Part shown: positions 25,648 to 37,690 of the stretch, in pieces
Layout of the letters: the number at the start of each line of letters is the position of its first letter
How positions within the stretch are numbered: position 1 is the stretch's first letter
Assembly: GCA_963682025.1 (NCBI GenBank)
Contig: OY821519.1
Span: 193,823,784-193,887,783 of the forward strand
From: Cordilura impudica
Taxonomy: Eukaryota; Arthropoda; Insecta; Diptera; Scathophagidae
Length of the DNA: 64,000 nt
Direction: 5' to 3'
The notes under the pieces: generated by a model
What the model was told of the DNA's origin: nothing
The model's database searches: none
What the model saw: only the letters and a program-made list of their open reading frames with translations
Made by a program: the position numbers and the translations under genes

Positions 25648-26953
25648 ACGGGTGATTTTTTAAGAGCTTGATAACTTTTTTTAAAAAAAAAACGCATAAA
25701 ATTTGCAAAATCTCATCGGTTCTTTATTTGAAACGTTAGATTGGTCCATGACATTTACTTTTTGAAGATAATTTCATTTAAATGTTGACCGCGGCTGCGT
25801 CTTAGGTGGTCCATTCGGAAAGTCCAATTTTGGGCAACTTTTTCGAGCATTTCGGCCGGAATAGCCCGAATTTCTTCGGAAATGTTGTCTTCCAAAGCTG
25901 GAATAGTTGCTGGCTTATTTCTGTAGACTTTAGACTTGACGTAGCCCCACAAAAAATAGTCTAAAGGCGTCAAATCGCATGATCTTGGTGGCCAACTTAC
26001 CGGTCCATTTCTTGAGATGAATTGTTCTCCGAAGTTTTCCCTCAAAATGGCCATAGAATCGCGAGCTGTGTGGCATGTAGCGCCATCTTGTTGAAACCAC
26101 ATGTCAACCAAGTTCAGTTCTTCCATTTTTGGCAACAAAAAGTTTGTTAGCATCGAACGATAGCGATCGCCATTCACCGTAACGTTGCGTCCAACAGCAT
26201 CTTTGAAAAAATACGGTCCAATGATTCCACCAGCGTACAAACCACACCAAACAGTGCATTTTTCGGGATGCATGGGCAGTTCTTGAACGGCTTCTGGTTG
26301 CTCTTCACTCCAAATACGGCAATTTTGCTTATTTACGAAGCCATTCAACCAGAAATGAGCCTCATCGCTGAACAAAATTTGTCGATAAAAAAGCGGATTT
26401 TCTGCCAACTTTTCTAGGGCCCATTCACTGAAAATTAGACGTTGTGGCAGATCGTTCGGCTTCAGTTCTTGCACGAGCTGTATTTTATACGGTTTTACAC
26501 CAAGATCTTTGCGTAAAATCTTCCATGTGGTCGAATAACACAAACCCAATTGCTGCGAACGGCGACGAATCGACATTTCACGGTCTTCAGTAACACTCTC
26601 AGAAACAGACGCAATATTCTCTTCTGTACGCACTGTACGCATTCGTGTGGTTGGTTTAATGTCCAATAAAGTAAACTGAGTGCGAAACTTGGTCACAATC
26701 GCATTAATTGTTTGCTCACTTGGTCGATTATGTAGACCATAAATCGGACGTAAAGCGCGAAACACATTTCGAACCGAACACTGATTTTGGTAATAAAATT
26801 CAATGATTTGCAAGCGTTGCTCGTTAGTAAGTCTATTCATGATGAAATGTCAAAGCATACTGAGCATCTTTCTCTTTGACACCATGTCTGAAATCCCACG
26901 TGATCTGTCAAATACTAATGCATGAAAATCCTAACCTCAAAAAAATCACCCGT
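25648..26953 (-). mobile_element. Mariner-type DD41D element, apparently complete
   Basis: A 1306-bp element with TA on both sides (25646-25647 and 26954-26955). Both ends start ACGGGTGATTTTTT reading inward and stay similar for about 25 bp. The single transposase frame (25755-26840, minus) is uninterrupted. Complete ends, intact target duplication and an open frame make this the best candidate in the window for a recently mobile element. It lies about 2 kb upstream of Mi-2 exon 2. Confidence 0.9.
25755..26840 (-). CDS. Mariner-type transposase, DD41D (rosa-like), intact frame
   Basis: 361-codon frame from ATG 26840 to a stop at 25755-25757, the usual length for mariner transposases. The N-terminal helix-turn-helix (LTNEQRLQIIEFYYQNQCS, about residues 4-60) is of the DUF4817 type. 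A second DNA-binding segment (MSIRRRSQQLGLCYSTTWKI, about 89-108) follows. The catalytic core has Asp159 in ILFSDEAHFW, Asp252 in FQQDGATCH and Asp294 in LTPLDYFLWG. The spacing between the second and third Asp is 41 residues, which matches the DD41D/rosa group described from fruit flies. No stop, frameshift or missing catalytic residue is seen. Activity is an inference from integrity. Confidence 0.9.
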   Translation of the reverse strand: MNRLTNEQRLQIIEFYYQNQCSVRNVFRALRPIYGLHNRPSEQTINAIVTKFRTQFTLLDIKPTTRMRTVRTEENIASVSESVTEDREMSIRRRSQQLGLCYSTTWKILRKDLGVKPYKIQLVQELKPNDLPQRLIFSEWALEKLAENPLFYRQILFSDEAHFWLNGFVNKQNCRIWSEEQPEAVQELPMHPEKCTVWCGLYAGGIIGPYFFKDAVGRNVTVNGDRYRSMLTNFLLPKMEELNLVDMWFQQDGATCHTARDSMAILRENFGEQFISRNGPVSWPPRSCDLTPLDYFLWGYVKSKVYRNKPATIPALEDNISEEIRAIPAEMLEKVAQNWTFRMDHLRRSRGQHLNEIIFKK

Positions 26954-26955
26954 TA

Positions 26956-28551
26956 TATACTTTATGTGCGACGCCATTTTTCGATGCGTTACAAACGGAA
27001 TGAAAAAGTGATATATACCCTCTGCACAGTGTGGTATGGTAGGTATAAAAACTTCTTAGAATTCAAGATTTCACTAAAATATGGAAAAGTTCAAAACCGC
27101 TATAAAAAACGTGTTAACATTTTATTTTTCAGAAAATACTTAATGAATTAGAGCGTCGTAAAATAATTTGTAAATTTTGTAGAAAAATTTCGTACATACT
27201 AAAATTTAATTTGTTCGTAACATTAAAAAAAGGATATTTTATGCTAAATCCAATATAATTTATGCAACATGCAGTATAAAAACATATTAACTGATTTTTT
27301 TTTCAAAATTTAATTTAAGGGTTAATAATAGATTTCTTTTATTTATAAGGGGAGAATAATATAAAATAGATAAAAACTGGTTCAGGCGGAAATTGTCACT
27401 TACAAGACTCGAAAGTTCGAAATACATTAAATGGTAAAATCATGGGCCATAGTGAAAAATCGTACCATGAGTTGAAGAGAAGATTTGAATGTCAAAACAA
27501 TAATAAAAAATAAATATAAAAAAAATATAAAATATTAAAAATGTCAATGCAAAATTTATAATACAGCTCTTCAGAAATTTATAGAAACATCGACGAAACA
27601 AAATAATTGAAAAACTAAAAGAAAAAAAAAATAATTTGTGCCAATATTTTCTCCAAATAAGACTAATTGAAACTTTAGTTTTTTTTTTTCAAATTTGAAG
27701 AAAACTGTTTACTAATCGGATGTCGACAAAAAAATGTCTACTGCAAAATTCAAAAAATAAAAAATGGCCTTGAAACCATTGCTACACAGGAAATTCAAAG
27801 GTCCATGGCGGAAGTTCCGAAAAAAGTTAGGAATGCTAAACGATATGGTGTTATTTATTTATTATTTTTTTTTTTTGTAAATTTAGTCTTATTTGTATAC
27901 TATAAATAATTAAATAAATATTTAATCGAAAGTTCTTCTACTTCATTACTTTTCTATTTATTTGTTAACATTTAGTTATACAGAGAAAATTACGTTGTTA
28001 ATTTATTTCTTGCCTTGTATTTCTTGAAAAAGAAGAAAGCGTTAAATATTTAACTAAAATGTCAATAATAAAGATTATTAATTTGTGGGAGGCAGTAAAA
28101 TTTAAAAAATGTGTAGAAAAAAAGGAATAAAAAATTGAACGGTCCTTGGTAATACCGGGACAGAGATCCCATTAATACTTGGTTGAAATTAATTTTAATT
28201 CAAATTAATTAAAAAAACTACATCATTTTTTTTTTATCAATATTTGTTTTAAATTTTATTTAAATATGTTTTCTTTTGTAAGGTTGTGATTCTTTACTTA
28301 TAGTTCTGTTTTCGTCGTATTTGGGGAGCTTTAGTATTTTTCTTTATTTATAATATAAACTACATAAAAACAATATAATGATTTGCTTAATATTTTTTTA
28401 TTTTTATTTTTGTTCCTTGCTGGTTTTGTCAGCAAAATTTACTTCTTAAAAGCTAATTTTGAATAATTGTAGTTCTTAATATTATAATTTTAATTTAAGT
28501 ATTTGTTGTTGTTGGTTGTTAAGGTTTTTTACTTGCTTTCCATATCGTTTT
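26956..28551. other. Non-coding, nothing recognised
   Basis: AT-rich with many homopolymer runs. No coding similarity or terminal repeat identified. Confidence 0.45.
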
Positions 28552-28558
28552 TAGTTTT

Positions 28559-28876
28559 AGGATGTGCGATTGAAAGATTAATCAAATTTTTTTATTAATC
28601 GTTATCTATATTAATCAGTTAAGCGATTAAACAAAATTTCAATTAAAAATAACTGTAATTAATAATAATTTAATTCAAAATAAAAACTTTTTATATAACA
28701 CAATGAAAAAATACAATTAAAAATTAATTAAAAATAATAGAAAACTAAATAAAACAACATAACATTATTGTTAATATTTTTGAATAAATAATTATTCCTG
28801 AATTTTAAGTAATAAAAATCCAATTATGATTAATATAATTTTTGATTTTTCGATTAAGCTATTACTAGCACATCCC
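28559..28876. mobile_element. hAT-like MITE
   Basis: A 318-bp element without coding capacity. It begins AGGATGTGC and ends GCACATCCC, and the ends keep GATTAAT/CGATTAA-type similarity inward. It is flanked by TAGTTTT on both sides (28552-28558 and 28877-28883), consistent with an approximately 8-bp hAT target duplication. Confidence 0.7.
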
Positions 28877-28883
28877 TAGTTTT

Positions 28884-31800
28884 GTATTTCGTTTAGTTTG
28901 TATAATTTATATATAAATTGTATGTAAAGATAAATGTTTGCTATTTTCAAATGTTACACAAATTTGTTTTAATGACTTTTATAAAATACGAAAATATTCA
29001 CTAAGAAAATATATTTTACAAAAAGAGGATTAAAAATCCCAACAATATATTAAACCAAAGATAAATAATGAAATTTTAACTTTTTTTTTAAATTTTTTTT
29101 AAAAAAAAGTTTAACAAAATCAGAATATTCGTTTATCAATTTATCAATTCGATAAATCTACCTAAATAATTTCCGGTTTCAAAATTAAAATGTTGCAATT
29201 ACGTTTATGTGATTTTTGTTCTTTAAATAAGGTTTGATTTTCAAATAGTTTCTTTGAATGAAAGAAATTATGTTTAGATTTTTTATGTTTATTCAAATAT
29301 TAAGAAAAAAAAAAACAAATTTAAAAGACTGAAATTCGCGGAAAGTAAGAGTATAAACACAACCTCAGCGTTTTTTTTAATACGATTTTGATTGTAGCGC
29401 TTTCATTTTTAACGTTGCACATTTTTAATTTTGAAAACAAAAACATACGTTGTTATTTTTACCTTTAAAAATATACAAAAGAAAAAAAAAGAAATGGATG
29501 CAAACGAAAAATAACACGAGGTTATTGAAAAATAAAATCGAAATCTTAGTGGAAAAAATGTTGTCCGTCGATTTATGTTAATTTTTTATCCGAAGCGGAA
29601 AAATCAACAGAAAGCAGCATTGTGTTAACACTCTAAGACATTAATGGACTTAATTGAATAGGTAAGTTTTTCAGCAACATAGGGGAAAAGGAATGAATTC
29701 GGAAATATTTCATGTTTAGAATTGATTGGACGCTTATTGGCTGTACCAGAAAGAAATCAGCACAAATGAAGTAATAATTTTAAGAATATATCGAATTTTA
29801 AACCATTGAATAAATTCGTTGTATGTTAATTTAGAAACATCGCCGTTGTAATTTTAACTTAGACGGTTACTCGTAGATAATAAAATCGAAAATCTAAGGA
29901 AAACATTTCATAGTTTATACCAACTTTCATTATCTTCTGAATTATAAGTATATTTGCCTTCAACATTGTAGAAAACTTTGGCAAATAAAAATTTGATAAA
30001 ACAAAATCAAGTGGGCAATTCTTAATTTTTACTTTAAACGTTTTCAGGAATTTTGTTGCATTTAATTTTTGTTGAAGAAGTTAGACTTCTTTTTTAAATT
30101 TAGCTAATAATTTTTTAACAGTAAAAAAAAAATTAAACAGCTTACTCAAAAATTACATGAAATTTAAGATTTTTTAATTACGTAACAAATCACAGGGAGT
30201 TTAAAATTTAGTTGGGATTTTATATATATAAAAAAATAAAATATTTAGCAAAAAAAAAGAAATTTATAATATATTTCTGAAAAAAATATATATATATATT
30301 TTTAAGTCTGCTTTTTTTTTACTTGATAAAAAATATTTTTTTTTTGCAAAATATTTACAATATACTTCTGGAAAACACAAATTTGTTTTTGTTAAGGGAC
30401 CCAACATATAATTTTGTTTTTAAATTAAATGCATTTTAGTTTTAAATATAAATGAGCAAAATTTTCATAACTAAAACTTTTTTTTAAATTTAAACTAGAA
30501 TTTCACTCAACATTTTTATTTTGTCGTGTTGCTTTATATTATAATTTTCTACTTTTATTATATATATATTGTAATTTCTTGATACATATATAAATTATTT
30601 AGAAATAAGTTGCTTTATTTTGTTTAAACAAAAATTTGTATAAATTTGTCACTGTTTTGTATAAATGACTTTCCCTAATTATTTTTCTTAACTGCAGAAT
30701 AGTACACACAATTTAAACAATAATATTTGGGGGAAGATTGGTAAAAATAACTATTTTTTTGTGCATTTAAAGTTTATAAAATTTAATTGTATACAAATGT
30801 GATAAAATACTATACTCGTACAATATTTCAAATTGTAGGACAATAGTAACATTTTAATTTTAGAGGAAAAGCAAAACATGTTACATTGTTATACATGCGC
30901 TTCTAGTCAAGTCTTGATACTCATTAAAGTGTGTGGGGACATCGCATTTGATGATATGCTTCATAATCAATCAAAAACTATATTTTGAAATTTTTTGTTA
31001 GTCAGCTAATGATTTGTAAAATAAGGAAAAAGTAAGAATGTTTATAACAACAAAATTCTAACGAAGTACTCCTCCTAACATTGGAAAGTGTTGTTTTTGT
31101 CATTTTAACAATTTGAGGTACATATTTATGTATGTATTTAAAATTTTTGGAAACTTTTCTGTAATTTTGATGTTCTAAAAACAAATAAATTTGTTGAAAT
31201 CCATTTGTATGAACCATGTTTCTGCTATACATTGGCGTATAGCAGTAGTAACATAATCCTTGGTTTGAATCCAACAAATATTGCACTTTCAAAATGATAT
31301 AGAATTACGCTCAAACTGTTGTCGATAATCATGTTTTAAAAGATATGGACTTCTTTCAAAAATAATCACAAATTTGTAATATTTTTGAATGTAATAAATT
31401 CTATGTTTAAAATTAACCTTTTCCAAGAACCAATTCTTATAATAGAAAAGGCACAACGTATATGGTTTCGTTTAAAATTACAATATATTTTATTTTTTAT
31501 TAATGTAACACAACATGAAACACAATATTTTAAGTAAATTGTTTTTATTTCTTTTATTTTTTGTAAAAGTTGTATATGGACGAACGAAATGGATGTGATT
31601 TGAAAACTAAAAATTAAAAAAAAAAAAAAAATCCATGCATCCTTTTTTCTTGTTTTCTATTACTTAAACTATATTAAACAATTATTGATCCTTTTTTTCT
31701 AAAATGTTTGTTATAATTCACTGTTTAATAAAAAATAGGAGTTTGTTTTATATTTGTTGTTGTTTTTGTCATTGTAAATAGGTATTTTATATGACTATTT

Positions 31801-32153
31801 AAAAAATATAGTATACGTTTACATTTATATATAAAATATTCTCGCAATAGGTAGTAAAAACACTTGCATGCTTCAGTTTTTTTTTCTATAGCCTATAAAG
31901 TTGTGCTCACAAATTAAACTAAATGCTTAAGGCCGATTGTAACTTACCGTACTAGGGGAATTGGATCGTACGACGTCATTTATATTTAGGGTAATTTTGT
32001 TTAAAACACAAAAATTATTTTGATTTCTGGCATTTTTCATATGCCACTTGTGACACTATTTAGAAGTAGCCGCAAATACGTTTTTCGTATTTAATACGTT
32101 ATAATTTGACGACGTAACTATGTCGTGCACTTTTAACTTCATACGTTGCAATT
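28884..32153. other. Non-coding, nothing recognised
   Basis: Very AT-rich, with (AT)n near 30280-30300 and several poly-A/T runs. No convincing exon, RNA gene or transposon terminus seen. Confidence 0.45.
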
Positions 32154-32750
32154 CTGGGGGGTAAATCGTCGCATTCGATATCGAGTAAAATCAATCGAAA
32201 TTCTATATTTTGGTTTATTATTTAAAGAAGACGGACAATCGTGAGACCTCGTTTAACTTTTACTATTAACTATGGACCATAACTCGTTAGCAGTGACAGA
32301 GTAAAATTTCTCTTATGGCGTTTTCTTTTCTGATAAAAAAATTCGCATTTTATTTGCACTTTTTTCGAAAAGTGTATTTTTTATATATTCTAAATTAAGA
32401 GTAACCTAATTTTATACATCAATCGAAAGGTCTCAAAGTGCTATGTCCATAAAATGCAAAAAATTTTGATTATTATCCTCTTTGAAGTCATGGGGTGAAA
32501 ATATTCAAAAAAGGGAAACAATGTGGAAATATTCTCACATTATGACCTGAAAGGAGCGCTCGACTTTGAGACCTTTCGATTGATGTATAAAAATGGGTTG
32601 CTCTTAATTTAGAATGTATAAAAAAATACACTTTTCGAAAAAAGTGCATTATTTGTCAAAAAAGAAAACAGCATTAGTATTTTATTTTGGAAAATAAAAA
32701 AATAATTTCAATCGAAAAATTTCGATAATGAATGCGACGATTCCATCCCT
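32154..32750. mobile_element. MITE with nested MITE inside
   Basis: The left end starts CTGGGGGGTAAATCGTCGCA and is followed by TTCGATATCGAG. The right end carries the inverted counterpart around TGCGACGATTCCATCCCT (to 32750). The left terminal 135 bp also match, inverted, the segment 34466-34594, so the family is present at least twice. A second MITE (32316-32673) is inserted within this copy. Confidence 0.6.
32316..32673. mobile_element. MITE, TGGCG family, copy 1
   Basis: A 358-bp element flanked by TTA on both sides (32313-32315 and 32674-32676). It starts TGGCGTTTTCTTTTCTG and ends with the imperfect reverse complement. Its arms are about 120-bp inverted repeats (including TACATCAATCGAAAGGTCTC on both arms) around a loop of about 130 bp. 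The TTA duplication is of the PIF/Harbinger kind; the superfamily is inferred. Confidence 0.75.
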
Positions 32751-33576
32751 GTTCATACGGTAACCTATCGAATTAGCTGATTGAAATTGGTCTATAAAAA
32801 TCATTTATAACAATAACAAATTGAAATGTCCTGGTAAACGGAACGTTATTCTTGACATTTCCAAACAACTGATTATGTTTGATTACTTTTACACAACTTA
32901 AAGAGTGCTATAATTGAACTGAGTGCCAACGTTAAACTTATGATAAGGTGAAATAAAAATACAAAAACAGCTGGTTGCTATGTCCACCAAAGAAGAAATA
33001 TTTTGTTTTTTAAATTTATTTAAAATGCAAACACATATGAAATAAAAGAAATTGTATTAGTTTATTTTCTTTTCTATGTTGACTTGTCATTTTATTTTGT
33101 CTTTAAATTTAATTTTTATTTAATTTATAAATAAAAATTTGTGCACTATCAATAATTTTCTTTTCATTTTTTAAATTCAAAATAGAATGAAGAAATAAAA
33201 TTAAGATCTTGTTGCAATAATGAAATTTATTTTAAAAGGGCATTCACACTTTGAAGCACAAAGTTAATGCTTCTATTGAAGATATGCTCGCAAGAGTGAA
33301 AACCGCTATTAATAAATAAAAATACAGCAACTGTTCGATAACAATAGTTAAACTTTATTTTTTTTTTTTGTACATTTTTAATTATGCAATAATTAGTTCG
33401 AAGCATAAAATGAATAAACATATTGATACCCACCTTTAAACAATTTAGAAAGTGGTTATTTATAAAATTCCAATACGAAAGATCGCATTTCATAAGTGAT
33501 TATTTAATAAGTAAAAAACTATTTTTTTTTTCAGAATTTTATCTTTCGAAAAAATAAGATAAAATTTTTTTAGTGA
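32751..33576. other. Non-coding, nothing recognised
   Basis: AT-rich. A short minus-strand frame at 33227-33493 has no recognisable similarity. Confidence 0.4.
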
Positions 33577-34285
33577 TGACAAAACAATGGAAACATTTAA
33601 ACTTCTGTACCAGAGTTGATTAAAACAATAAAAATAGAAGGTGATATGAAAGAAAATATATAAAATCTTAACCGTTATTTAAATATTTATAGTATCTGAA
33701 GTTGCTTTTAATTGTTTCTTAAACACAATTGTATTTTTCAATGTTTTAATCTTTTAATTAATTATCATAAAATAATGGCAAAAATAAACTTTTGTGAAGT
33801 ATTTAAATCCAGAGAGGTACGGTGACGACTCAACATTTAGGCGGCATGACATTATAATTTATTATTCAAGGTTAAAAAAAAATGCTACCTAAAGAGGTCA
33901 TTCACAATCTGAAACAAAAAATATGTGCTCGATCTGGGTTGCTATCGTCCTGTGAAGAAACCACTGATATAAAAAAAAAAACGTCTGGGTTCGCATAAAT
34001 TTTCCTATAAGAACATGAACTGGTCAAGACGAAATTGAAATACTGTTCTCTTTTCAAATGATTCCAAGTTTAATTTAAGAGACCATGATGGAGGACGCTT
34101 GTATGACGACCAAAATATACATTATTATGGTTTGGGGTTGCTTTACGGGCCAAGGAATGAGTCTAATTCATGTAGTAAAATATACTCTAAATGGATTTGG
34201 ATTGAGGCAAATTCTAAATGATGTCTGGAAGTTCCAACATGTTGCTACAATCTAATACAGTTAGTGTTTTGAAATGGCCAGCCCA

Positions 34286-34287
<2 letters not shown>

Positions 34288-34346
<59 letters not shown>
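34288..34346. repeat. (TAA)n microsatellite
   Basis: About 19 uninterrupted TAA units inside the Tc1-like transposase relic, at the position where the conserved SPDLNP codons would follow WPAQ. Confidence 0.97.
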
Positions 34347-34465
34347 GAAAATCTATGGGAAATTGAAGATCGAAAAATACGGACACGATTTTACACAAAC
34401 AAGACATTTTTTCGAGATTTTTTTTCCAAAATAAAATACCATCAATAATACTCTGTCGCAGTTAA

Positions 34466-34594
34466 CGAATTGTGGCGCCTAGTTAAGAGTAAAATAGAAA
34501 CGGGGTCTGACGTTCAACGGTCTTCTTTAATAAACCAAAATATGAAATTTCGATTGATTTTACTCGATATCGAATGCGGCGATTAGCCCCCCAG
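34466..34594 (-). repeat. Terminal fragment of the 32154 MITE family
   Basis: Inverted match to 32154-32290, including GGGGGG, CGCATTCGATATCGAG and TATTTTGGTTTATTA. Only one terminus is present, so it is a fragment inserted in the Tc1-like backbone. Confidence 0.65.
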
Positions 34595-34934
34595 ATCTCA
34601 TAGAGGCAGTAAATTCAGAGTGCAAAAAATTTTAATGAATATCATCAACAATTTAATTGATGATGATATCCATTGTGAAGCAGTACTAAAAAATAATGGC
34701 TGACCCAACAAAATGTTAAGTTAGAGAAAGTTAAAAATTGGAAAAAAAAACTCAGCTTCTCTTGTATAAAAAGAAACAAATATTCTTTTCTCTCAAATGT
34801 TTGAGTTAAATAGTAGGATGTAGAGGATGAACAAGTCGTGTTGTTCGAAAGTGGCTACTCCATCTAGCGCTGTCTTCAATTTTTCAATATTTCTCTTACA
34901 TTAAAAAAATTATCTTTTTTATTATTAGAAAATA

Positions 34935-37690
34935 TACATATGGGGGATTTCATGTCAAGTGCACCAACTTTTGAAACCGATGTCTTCCGATCGGGATGAA
35001 ATTTGCTCAAGGTTAGTCCTATTGGATAGTAGTTTAGACACAATTTTTCAATAAGATCGGTCCAGATCTCTCTGAGTTAGAGGGATCAAAATTTGACATT
35101 TTGGCCAAACAGGTGTTTCTTCTCATCCGTGTAACATATTACCTATTGTTCTCAGAAAATTTTCTCCCAAATAGTTTGGATAGATATTTCTTCAATATTT
35201 CGGAAAAAAATACTTAAAAAAAAAAAAAAAATTTTTAGACTTTTTTTTTTTTTTTTTTTTTTTGCTAAATTAAAGCATTTTTTGCCTTTTTTTCAAAAAG
35301 TGCATTTTTTTTTTTTTTTTTTTTCATTAGAAAGCTTAGGATTTTTCCTTTAAGAGCTTTTTGGTCGCTTAGTGGGATGGGAGTGGGATATCTATCAAAA
35401 TAAATGTTTTGTAACTCAAGACAACGGTTTTTCAATTTTTCACAAATGCACTATTTTGAATTTTTTCCTATTTGTGTGTAAAACCTTACAAATAAAACAT
35501 ATACTGAGAAACTAGACAAATTAACCTTTCCGAAGGTATGTAACATACCTAACTAAAATTTCATACCCTCGATACTGTAATACCCAGAATATGTTAACCT
35601 CAGGAAAAAAAATCACTTTTTTCCTATAGAAATGTTGAAAAATTATTATTTTTTATTTATTTGTAATAATAATTAAATTAATGTATAATAATAATATTAA
35701 AAATAAAAAGATAAATAATTTAATAAAATTTAATCTTAATTACATTAGATCCATTTATATCATAACTATTTTTATACTTAATTTATTGTAGCTGATGAAG
35801 TATTTAAGTCTTGTAAATTTTTAAATACCCAGTCTTTCATCCAGCTTTTTTGTCGCCTTTATTTACTGCGTTTTTTTGTCAATCCTTTCTTGGCGTTACT
35901 AGGTTCAGCTGTTGATTTCGCTGCTGGTTTATTTGTTGTCTTTGGAAAGAAATCGCATTAAATAGAGGCAGAAAACTTTTTCAACTTGAGTCTTCCATCG
36001 ACAAGCGGTATAAAAGCATGGTATTGAGCGGTGCCATCGATTGTTACCGCAGCATCGAATCTGCTCTTCAGTGTTTTCAATGTTTCCTTTGCTACTAAAA
36101 ACTATTTTAGTTTCTTTACAATAACTCTTTGCCCAATGGAATAAAGCAGTCGCATCTAAGATGCGATCTTGATGAGAGCACTGGAGGCTATACTTCGCTG
36201 CATTTCTTTTAAGGTTTGCTCCAATACCATCACATGCTCCTTTACCATGAGCAGTAGGATGAAAATGCCACTCAGCTGGCATTCCAAAATCTTTTTCATG
36301 GGCCATAAGATTTGCCAAGCTACCTTTGTTTTTAAAATGTTGACGAGCTCCGTCCGAAACGTAGTATACCTTCTTTACTGTAAATTTAGATTTTAGAAAT
36401 TTTAGTATTCTCTTCTGGTACTCATAAACTGCAAGCTATCATGTTTTAAATCGTAGGATATGATTGACATACTTTTGTGTTCCAGTTTTTCATCGTTCAC
36501 GTAGTAAATAACTACTGTGAATATAGTTGCTTGGTCGTTATTGAAGTGGAATGCTTGTATGGCATCATGAAGAACATGTTAATAGTTTTCTGCGAAATCA
36601 TATGAAATAACGAATTCACCAGACTTCAAATGTATCTTCAAATCCTTGAAGAATGACCATTGCTCTTTGACTAAAAAGTCATGGTTTCTCAAGTTTAGCA
36701 ATCCTGTACACATTTCTTCCACAAAATCATCCACATTTAAAATGATTGTTTTCAATGTGCATCTGTCAGTCTGAATCCAAGAATCAAATTTGACCTCCTC
36801 TATATATTATCGATCTAAAGAGTTGATTAAATTTTCTTTGATGAATGTGTTTTTCAGGCAATTGGTACATTCACCTAAGTGGCAAGAAGTTGTTGCATTA
36901 GGACACATAGCCAATTTAAGGCAATCGCGGTAATCGTGTAAATCTTCTGCCGAATCATCTGTTAAATACTTTAAGTTGATTTCCTTCCACATCAGTTTAA
37001 CATTTTCATGGTAAATTTGGGTTAATTTCGTGAAGCCAGATTGAAATGTTGCAAATAACTGTTTCAGGTTACAGATAACCATTCTCTTCTGTTATGTTAT
37101 GAAGTTATGTTACATACCTTCGGAAAGGTTAATTTGTCTAGTTTCTCAGTACAAGTTTTAATTGTAAGGTTTTACACACAAATAGGAAAAAATTCAAAAT
37201 AGTGCATTTGTGAAAAATTGAAAAACCGTTGAGTTACAAAACATTTTTTGATAGATATCCCACTCCCATCCCACTAAGCGACCAAAAAGCTCTTAAAGGA
37301 AAAATCCTAAGCTTTCTTATGAAAAAATAAAAAAAAAATTCACTTTTTGAAAAAAAAGGCAAAAAATGCTTTAATTTAGCAAAAAAAGTCTAAAAATTTT
37401 TTTTTTTTTAAGTATTTTCCCGAAATATTGAAGAAATATCTATCTAAACTATTTGGGAGAAAATTTTCTGAGAACAATAGGTAATAAGTTACATGGATGA
37501 GAAGAAACACCTGTTTGGCCAAAATGTCAAATTTTGATCCCCTCTAACTCAGAGAGATCTGGACCGATCTTATTGAAAAATTGTGTCTAAACTACTATCC
37601 AATAGGACTATCCTTGGTGCAAATTTCATCCCGATCGGAAGACATCGGTTTCAAAAGTTGGTGCACTTGACATGAAACCCCCCATATGTA
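34935..37690 (-). mobile_element. 2.76-kb DNA transposon with ~600-bp terminal inverted repeats
   Basis: Left arm 34935-35547 and right arm 37107-37690 are near-identical inverted copies, both starting TACATATGGGGG. Shared landmarks include GAAACCGATGTCTTCCGATC, GATCGGTCCAGATCTCTCTG (right arm inverted) and AGCTCTTTTTGG-like segments. The interior of 1559 bp holds a broken transposase-like gene on the minus strand. No clear target duplication could be fixed because the flanks are AT-rich. It is inserted in the 3' part of a Tc1-like element. The superfamily is not known to me. Confidence 0.8.
35929..37082 (-). pseudogene. Transposase-like protein of an unnamed family (GKGxCDGIG motif), broken
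   Basis: Readable on the minus strand from 37082 down to 35929 with stops and frameshifts. In order: a start region MVICNLKQLFATFQSGFTKL, a Cys-rich segment (MCPNATTSCHLGECTNC), DSWIQTDRC, SGEFVISYDFAENY interrupted by TAA (36579-36581), HVLHDAIQAFHFNNDQATIF, and WHFHPTAHGKGACDGIGANL followed by KRNAAKYSLQ. These blocks match the layout of uncharacterised insect and cnidarian proteins with DFxENY, YxSDG and HGKGxxDGxGGxxKR motifs. The acidic residues look like an RNase-H-fold active site (inferred). The position between 600-bp TIRs supports a transposase role. Confidence 0.6.

Larger units (their letters stand above)
34040..34702 (+). pseudogene. Tc1-like transposase remnants
   Basis: Decayed catalytic core readable in pieces: SNDSKFNLRDHD, then a stretch equivalent to GGRLY...MVWGCFTGQGM, then VLKWPAQ just before the TAA microsatellite, then ENLWEIEDRKIR. 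After the inserted family-C fragment a C-terminal piece (EAVLKNNG) is seen. Multiple stops and shifts; the catalytic Asp-Asp-Glu set is incomplete. Confidence 0.6.

Noticed and set aside
26970..26990. Minus-strand ATG GCG TCG beside the DD41D element, considered as a Mi-2 start interrupted by the insertion
   Set aside because: Only the MAS start matches; the following residues are not acidic and no donor is seen before or after the element.
31940..31975. Minus-strand ATG (MTSYDPIPLV) ending at a donor-like GTAAGT, considered as the Mi-2 first exon
   Set aside because: The residues are not acidic, do not resemble the Mi-2 N-terminus, and the phase would be wrong (two bases left over).
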